DNA of 64,000 bases, from the NCBI GenBank assembly GCA_030770545.1, contig CM061105.1, forward strand, positions 10,585,001 to 10,649,000, written 5' to 3'. Position numbers and translations under genes: made by a program. Shown here piece after piece: positions 58,571 through 64,000 of this stretch (the stretch's first letter is position 1; every line of letters begins with the position of its first letter). Source of the DNA: Macropodus opercularis. Taxonomy: Eukaryota; Chordata; Actinopteri; Anabantiformes; Osphronemidae. The notes below the pieces were generated by a model. That model was not told where the DNA came from. It saw only the letters and a program-made list of their open reading frames with translations, and did not search any database.

Positions 58571-58855
58571 AAGTCACCAAAAGTCTATATTGTATGTTTT
58601 GGTTTATACGGTCACATAATAATACATGGAAAATAACATTAGTTCAGATTCTGTATCAACCTGTGTCTGAAATCTTGCATCTTCCGTTATTCATTATCTA
58701 TAAAAAGTGACCCTCGTGTCAAACGAAACTAATAATGATGGTAAGTTTCTGAGGATCAGCATCATGCGGAACATTAATATGCACCTATTCTAAAGTATTT
58801 TCCCACTGAAGTGATATACGTTCATAATGTCACAGTATTTGTGTGTTATGTTATG
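58571..58855. other. Intergenic, nothing recognised
   Basis: AT-rich sequence without features of note. Confidence 0.4.
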
Positions 58856-59110
58856 CGGACATGAAATATGCCACACTTGCAAATAGAAATCCCATAAACG
58901 GGGACGTTTGAGAAAGGATTATGTTGCAGACTGGGATAACTGACTGCAGTTTATTTTCCCAGGGTGCCTTTCCCCACTGCTTTGCCAATGAAATCTCCAC
59001 AGTCCGAAGTTCCTGAGGCGAGAGTGGGATATCTAAAATCACTTCAAACAAACACTTGGCAAATGAGATGAAATTCCACGGATATGAATACATGAACCTG
59101 AAATCGGGGG
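58856..59110. promoter_or_regulatory. Candidate conserved non-coding element
   Basis: A 250 bp block of complex sequence with motifs such as CAGTTTATTTTCCC and GCCAATGAAAT (CCAAT near 58984). It is open on minus without similarity to any protein. Confidence 0.3.
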
Positions 59111-60590
59111 TAGTGTGAAAAATGAATGGATACTGAATAAGTGGGGGGAAGATCGATGCTTATTTACCCAGTAAGAGCAGTGATTGTCATCTCCTACATC
59201 GTAAGTGCGCCATTAAATCTCAGCATGCCTGTTAGATTTTTCGCCTGTGCCCTGACTGCTCTGACAGCCTGCTGTCTTCATCGTCTCAGGTCCGAAACAG
59301 GTTGTTGGGGTAGTTATCACAGTGCTTTAAGCCCTCTCCAACCACTCTATCCTTCCAACCATCATCACCCACTTTAACCCCACTCAACCCTAACAGCAGC
59401 CCAGAGCTGGGTCACTCTCTGCAGGGTTCCACATGTCAGGGGTCCCTGTGCAGGCCATTTGTAGGGACACAGGAATGTGCATTAAAGCTGTCACCGCCTT
59501 CTACTGCTGCCAGCGCTGGAGGAGATCGTCCTCACAGAAGTTCCAGCCAGCCCAGTGTTTGATCTTTAATACTATCAGAGGACTCGTGTTCCCCTCACTC
59601 TTACCTGTCTTTAGAATTAGATTGGCCAAATGCATGGGAAGATAAAAGGACGTTATTCAGGAAAGGTTATTGGCAACAATGCTGTAAAAAGCAGTAAATG
59701 CTGCACGGCTGCAAATACCAAGGTATTAGCTGCTTGTAGTTCTTTTCCTGCTGTTGCAGCAACAGGAGGAAATGGGTGATGGGTGGGGTTTGTTCCTCTT
59801 GAACTGAGAGAACAAACACTGTAGCATGCTAATTAGAAAAGCCCAGTTGTAAACTGACTCCCCGCTGATGGCGAAAATTGCCAATCAATTTACAGGCTGT
59901 TTCACTTCTTTATTACTTGTAAATCAGTGATAGTCCCAAAAGGTCTTTGGACCTTTATTTGATGCAGGAACATACAAATGTATTTTTTGACTCAGTTTAA
60001 TTCCCACAAAGAACTAAATTACCAATCACAGTTTCACTAGGTGCTATGTTTCATTTTAGTTGTTGGAGTATGATTAAGAAAGGCCCAAAGAATAACTGCA
60101 CATAAAACCACAGCTTTCTACAGTATTTCACAGTATTTCTACAGATTAAATAAATTAAACATCACAAATGTTAATTTGTGAATTAATGTAATTAGTGAAC
60201 TTTAGTACTATGTTAAATTGTGAAGGAGCTGTTGCTCAAGGGACAACCAGCTGTTTCTCTATTGTTGCTGTTCCTCCTGTCAAGCTATGAAAACGAAAGC
60301 TTTACTCCTACTTTCATGCATAACATTAATAATTTTCACACATTACTCCAGGATAATCTTCACGGCAAACACCTTAGCTTGAGGGAAACTTGACAGACAA
60401 TTCACTCCTACGGGAGCGTGTGAAAGCCAACTTGCACTAAATTTGCACTTGTGTTTTACCAACGCTGAACTTTTTCTCTCTTTTAAAGTGAAGTCTTTTA
60501 AACCATACAAAGTGCCAACTGGTCCAGGAGTTACTTGTCTGCTTTAGGTGTCATCAAAGTGACCCAGTTGGTTAAAGCTCCAACATGTGT
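59111..60590. other. Intergenic, no gene recognised
   Basis: Mixed composition; the part 59400-59640 is more complex. No exon or repeat family was recognised. Confidence 0.35.
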
Positions 60591-60990
60591 GAGAGTGTTT
60601 TCTTTTGGGGGAGGAGTGATGGTCTAGGGGACTGCAGGGAGCTAATTAGAAGCTATTCTCTAACTCAGGGCCAAATGGAGCAATTATCTGGCTGAGCGAG
60701 TAGATAATTCCCTCCCATTCATCTCCCACTGTCAGGGTTTCACTATTCACCAACCTGTGCTCAGCATTAGATGCCAGGGCCTCTTGACACCTAACCTCTT
60801 TCTCCTAGTCCCTGCGTCCCTCCCTTGCAGGTAACTCCCCGCTGTCTAGGCAGTGGGTGACGTGGTGGATCACCTAGCTGATGATTTCTCCCGTGGTTGC
60901 CACATACCATTACCCACCCCAACAGGATTTATGACTACCGCATTTCAGGTTCAGCTAATGAGTCTGTTGGTCAGTGGTGGGAGAGCGAGC
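60591..60990. promoter_or_regulatory. Candidate conserved non-coding element
   Basis: Contains GAGCTAATTAGAAGC (homeodomain TAATTA near 60644), GGCCAAATGGAGCAATTATC, AGATAATTCC and a further GCTAATGAG near 60955, in non-repetitive sequence without a protein-like frame. This is the texture of a vertebrate developmental enhancer; conservation is untested. Confidence 0.4.
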
Positions 60991-62495
60991 TTAAAGGGAT
61001 GATTAATGAAACAGCCTGATAGGACCCATGCTCGAAACAAGAAAAGTGCAACATATGGAGTCGCTGATTGAGTTCGAATTAAACGCGGGGTTGGCGAGAG
61101 GACAAAAAAGAAAATGTGATTACCCAGAAGAAAGTTCAGCTGCAGCGCTGCATCCTGGGAGTAAAGCTAATTCTATGCAGTTGGAACAGGCGATAGACCT
61201 TTATTCAAGTTCAGTGTTGGAATGCTTTGTGAGAATTGAAGGCTAATGTTCTCTGCACATGGAGCCGCAGACCCTTGTCCACAGTTTAACATTTCACTGC
61301 ACATCCAAGGCTGGCAGGAAAGTTCACACTGCTGACAGGCGTTGCCATTTATTACCTCCAGTATCCCACTCATAACCAACACAAAGGAGGAATCCTGTCA
61401 ACACTTTGCTTTACTGAAAAGACGTGTTGAAGAAACAGGCCTAAAAGACTTCACTCATGCAGAACTGGTGAGATGCAGGCTTGAGCCTATGTGGATCCTG
61501 AAAGTAACAATGACAGTGGTCAAAATTTGAACATCATCAAACAAGTTACTTAAAAATGCATGAACTTACAGATGTCTCCATCATCAGGATACACTGGAAA
61601 CTAGCTTGTGTATTATTTGACATCATGATGCTTGTCCTCCATTTTTATTCACACACCACTGTGTCCACTGAAACTAGACTGATAGCGGCCACATCTCTTG
61701 CTTCCACTACCTCAGCTGAGTCACTGGAGGAGGAGCGAGATTTAGGAATGTCTGGCACTAGCCTGGGTGCCACTACGGAGATATTCAATCAATGAAAATG
61801 GAGAGAGTGCAGAAGACACCGTTGGAACCCCTCCATCCTCCCACCTCCAGGAATACATGCCCCATCTCACTTCAGTTATGTGGGTTCACAGATCTGGGAA
61901 CCTTTTTGCTGCGCAGCCCAGCGTCTCCCTGTCCCTCACTTAGCTCCTTGTCCGTGCAGCTGAGGTAAGCAGACGGGGTGAGAAGAAAGGGGCGGAGGCA
62001 TCCACATGACCCTGGAATTAGATGAACTCCTGGGATTGAGCTTGCTTGGTGGGACTACGCTGGCAGCTGCTTGATTTTTCCCTCCTGTGTGTACAAGATT
62101 AATGCATGCGCTGGGGGTTTGGGGGGTGCTTAGACAGTGAGGTCTGGGGGGTGGGAGGTATTTGGTCCATGTGCAGTTGGAGTAGCAGTGATCCAGCACA
62201 GGTCCACACAAGATGTTAGTGAGGGACTGGTAACACCCTGCTGTAAAACAAGAACTTTAGTTTAGGTTTTAATGCTACGGACTGTCAAAAAAGTACCAGT
62301 CAAAATGTTCGAATGTCCCTCTGCTACTCGATGCCCCAGTAACAAATCTTCAGTGGCCGTTTTCCCAGAGCTCAGTTCCCCAGGAGGCACCTCTGCCTTC
62401 AGGTCCACCACAGTAGCCGTTTCAATGGAGCTTCCAGACGTCAGCTTAGCTCAGCTGCTCAGGCAATCAGTGCTCTTTTTTTTAAGCTGTGGTGG
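60991..62495. other. Intergenic, no gene recognised
   Basis: Several short open frames without similarity. G-rich runs occur near 62112-62155. Confidence 0.35.
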
Positions 62496-62535
62496 CACAC
62501 ACACACACCCTACACACACACACACACACACACAC
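62496..62535. repeat. (CA)n microsatellite
   Basis: About 40 bp of CA repeats with one CCTA interruption. Confidence 0.95.
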
Positions 62536-62929
62536 GCATTTGTTTGTATACTGTGAATTTGAATTGTGGGGTGTGTGAAGGTGTTGTAGCGTGATACATT
62601 TATCATATTAGTGTGACATAAATCCCATCGCCTCAGGCCCACAGTGTCACCAACACGGTCAAATAAATAATGGCAACAAAGGCGTGGACTGGCTGGCGTG
62701 TCGTCCGGTGTTTGACTTCTGTATGTGTACTCAGGCTACGTTTTATCCAACTATATTTTGATTAGGTGAACAAATATAGAAAGATAAATGCTGAAACTGT
62801 TGGGTTTGTCGCGTAGAATGTATATTTTTCCTGGCGCTGCGAAGTACTTTATAACACTAATCTTGTAGAGTTTTCATGTGTAAACACTATTTGAGATTAT
62901 GTAGAAACATTTTAGGATTATGTAAAGGA
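62536..62929. other. Intergenic, nothing recognised
   Basis: Mixed sequence without features of note. Confidence 0.4.
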
Positions 62930-63560
62930 GCAATTAGTCAGCATGCGCAGGAACAGTTCAGAGTGGCTGTACTCAACAAGCCCTTTCATCTGGCATTAAT
63001 TGAGACATTTCATATAAGTTTCTCTCTTCTCGCTTGTAAGTTTATCTGTCTTTCTGACAGGTGTTGAAACAAAAAGGCTACCACGCGTTCTAACAAAGCA
63101 ATCAAAATGTTGTCCCGTCACTGATTTACATGATTTAAATTACTATTTTTCTCTAATTTGAATTCCCACTGACCTCATGACGTAGCTTGGAATAAGGATA
63201 TTAATCAGGACTTAGGCCCAGTCTGTTCCCGGCCTCTCATCTTGGGAGTGCCTCCAAAGGTGCCTGAGCAGACCAAATCCTGGCTTCATTTCTCCATATG
63301 AACTCATTTCCTTTTGGTGGTTCTCGAGTTCATGGTAATGTAACCTGAGGAGAGCATGCACTGAGGGCCTCCAGGGGATGAAAGCATCCAAAAGCCTGAG
63401 AATTAACCCCATGGGTCAACTGCATTATCCACCTCTATTTATAGTTAAGCTTTAATTTTTACCGGGTGAAAAAAAACAGGATTACAGGGGTCAGAGCAAG
63501 AGATTTGCAGTTAATTAAATCAATCGCAGAGAACTGACAAAATCTGTGGCTTTTCCTTTC
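62930..63560. promoter_or_regulatory. Candidate conserved non-coding element
   Basis: Non-repetitive sequence with clustered homeodomain and PBX-like motifs, for example GGCATTAATTGAG near 62993, GGATATTAATCAGG near 63198 and TTAATTAAATCAATCG near 63511, and a TGACCTCATGACG string near 63171. No coding signal is seen. Confidence 0.35.
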
Positions 63561-64000
63561 AATATTCTATCCACTTAGTGGCATCTTAATTTGATTACGT
63601 GACAAAATTAATGACAGTCAGAGACCTTCGAGATCCAGGATCAGCACTGTTTGAAGAAACAACACTTTAATTTTAAATATTACTATTATTGTTACAATAA
63701 ATAAAAGTCTATATAGGGGTATATATTTTTCTGCATTATGTGATCTATTGATTCTTTGCAAAACTGTATTGAGGTGAAAACTCAAAGCTTTTTTCAATCT
63801 TACCTTGTCTTCAGAACTATCGTGGGATTGGCATAATTTTAAAAAATGCTAAAAATGGCAGAGAACCATTACAGTAGCATTTGGCATCCTACAGTGTAAA
63901 CTATAAACAGCTGGAGGAAATTTCTTAAAATGTCTCGAGTGTTATTCCGGAGTTATCCTAAAATATTTATTTTTAAACCGCTCCTTTAAATCTGTGTACT
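63561..64000. other. Right-edge intergenic, nothing recognised
   Basis: AT-rich sequence without features of note. Confidence 0.4.

Noticed and set aside
45633..64000. gmds on the minus strand after foxc1a
   Set aside because: Looked for the conserved GMDS C-terminal exon sequence as expected from human synteny; no matching exon was seen. A tblastn search would settle it.

Overview
This is vertebrate nuclear DNA, almost certainly from a ray-finned (teleost) fish. The genes have GT-AG introns, conserved vertebrate proteins and AATAAA polyadenylation signals, and there is no operon structure. The order ripk1-like, dusp22, irf4, foxq1, foxf2, foxc1 corresponds to the human 6p25 region, but far more compact. 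Protein details (dusp22 beginning MGNGINKVLPDLY, a 472-residue Foxc1, no gmds exon seen beside foxc1) favour the teleost 'a' ohnologs (dusp22a, irf4a, foxq1a, foxf2a, foxc1a). The a/b assignment is an inference.

Layout. Positions 1-891 (minus strand) hold the first two coding exons of a RIPK1-type kinase that runs off the left edge. Positions 3483-6560 (plus) hold dusp22 in seven coding exons, with a ZNF143-type promoter motif and a clear poly(A) signal. Positions about 7294-14810 (plus) hold irf4: a 5' exon with NF-kappaB and STAT-type motifs, eight main coding exons (8063-13057) and a probable 1.7 kb 3' UTR. Positions about 14.8-34.5 kb are a gene-poor interval with no recognisable exons (no exoc2), microsatellites, possible decayed repeats and several stretches that look like conserved non-coding elements. 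Positions 34.5-45.6 kb hold the Fox cluster, all on plus: foxq1 (single exon, TATA and octamer promoter, short uORF), foxf2 (two exons) and foxc1 (single exon in a CpG-rich block). Positions 45.6-64 kb are a second gene-poor interval with a CpG-rich island near 48.5-49.3 kb and several enhancer-like blocks.

How the genes relate. Ripk1, Dusp22 and Irf4 act in immune signalling (death-receptor/NF-kappaB signalling, JNK and T-cell-receptor phosphatase control, lymphoid transcription). The three forkhead factors are developmental regulators of mesoderm, neural crest and endoderm, and form a piece of the ancient FoxQ1-FoxF-FoxC cluster.

The most interesting non-genic structure is a set of CTCF-like core motifs with an ordered orientation. 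One minus-oriented motif (40063) and two plus-oriented motifs (41902, 41974) lie between foxf2 and foxc1, a divergent arrangement typical of domain boundaries. A plus motif at 19700 faces the minus motif at 40063 across foxq1 and foxf2. Another divergent pair (1496 minus, 7065 plus) brackets dusp22. These and all proposed regulatory elements are motif readings, not demonstrated binding. No transposase gene, tRNA, rRNA, CRISPR or viral gene was recognised.
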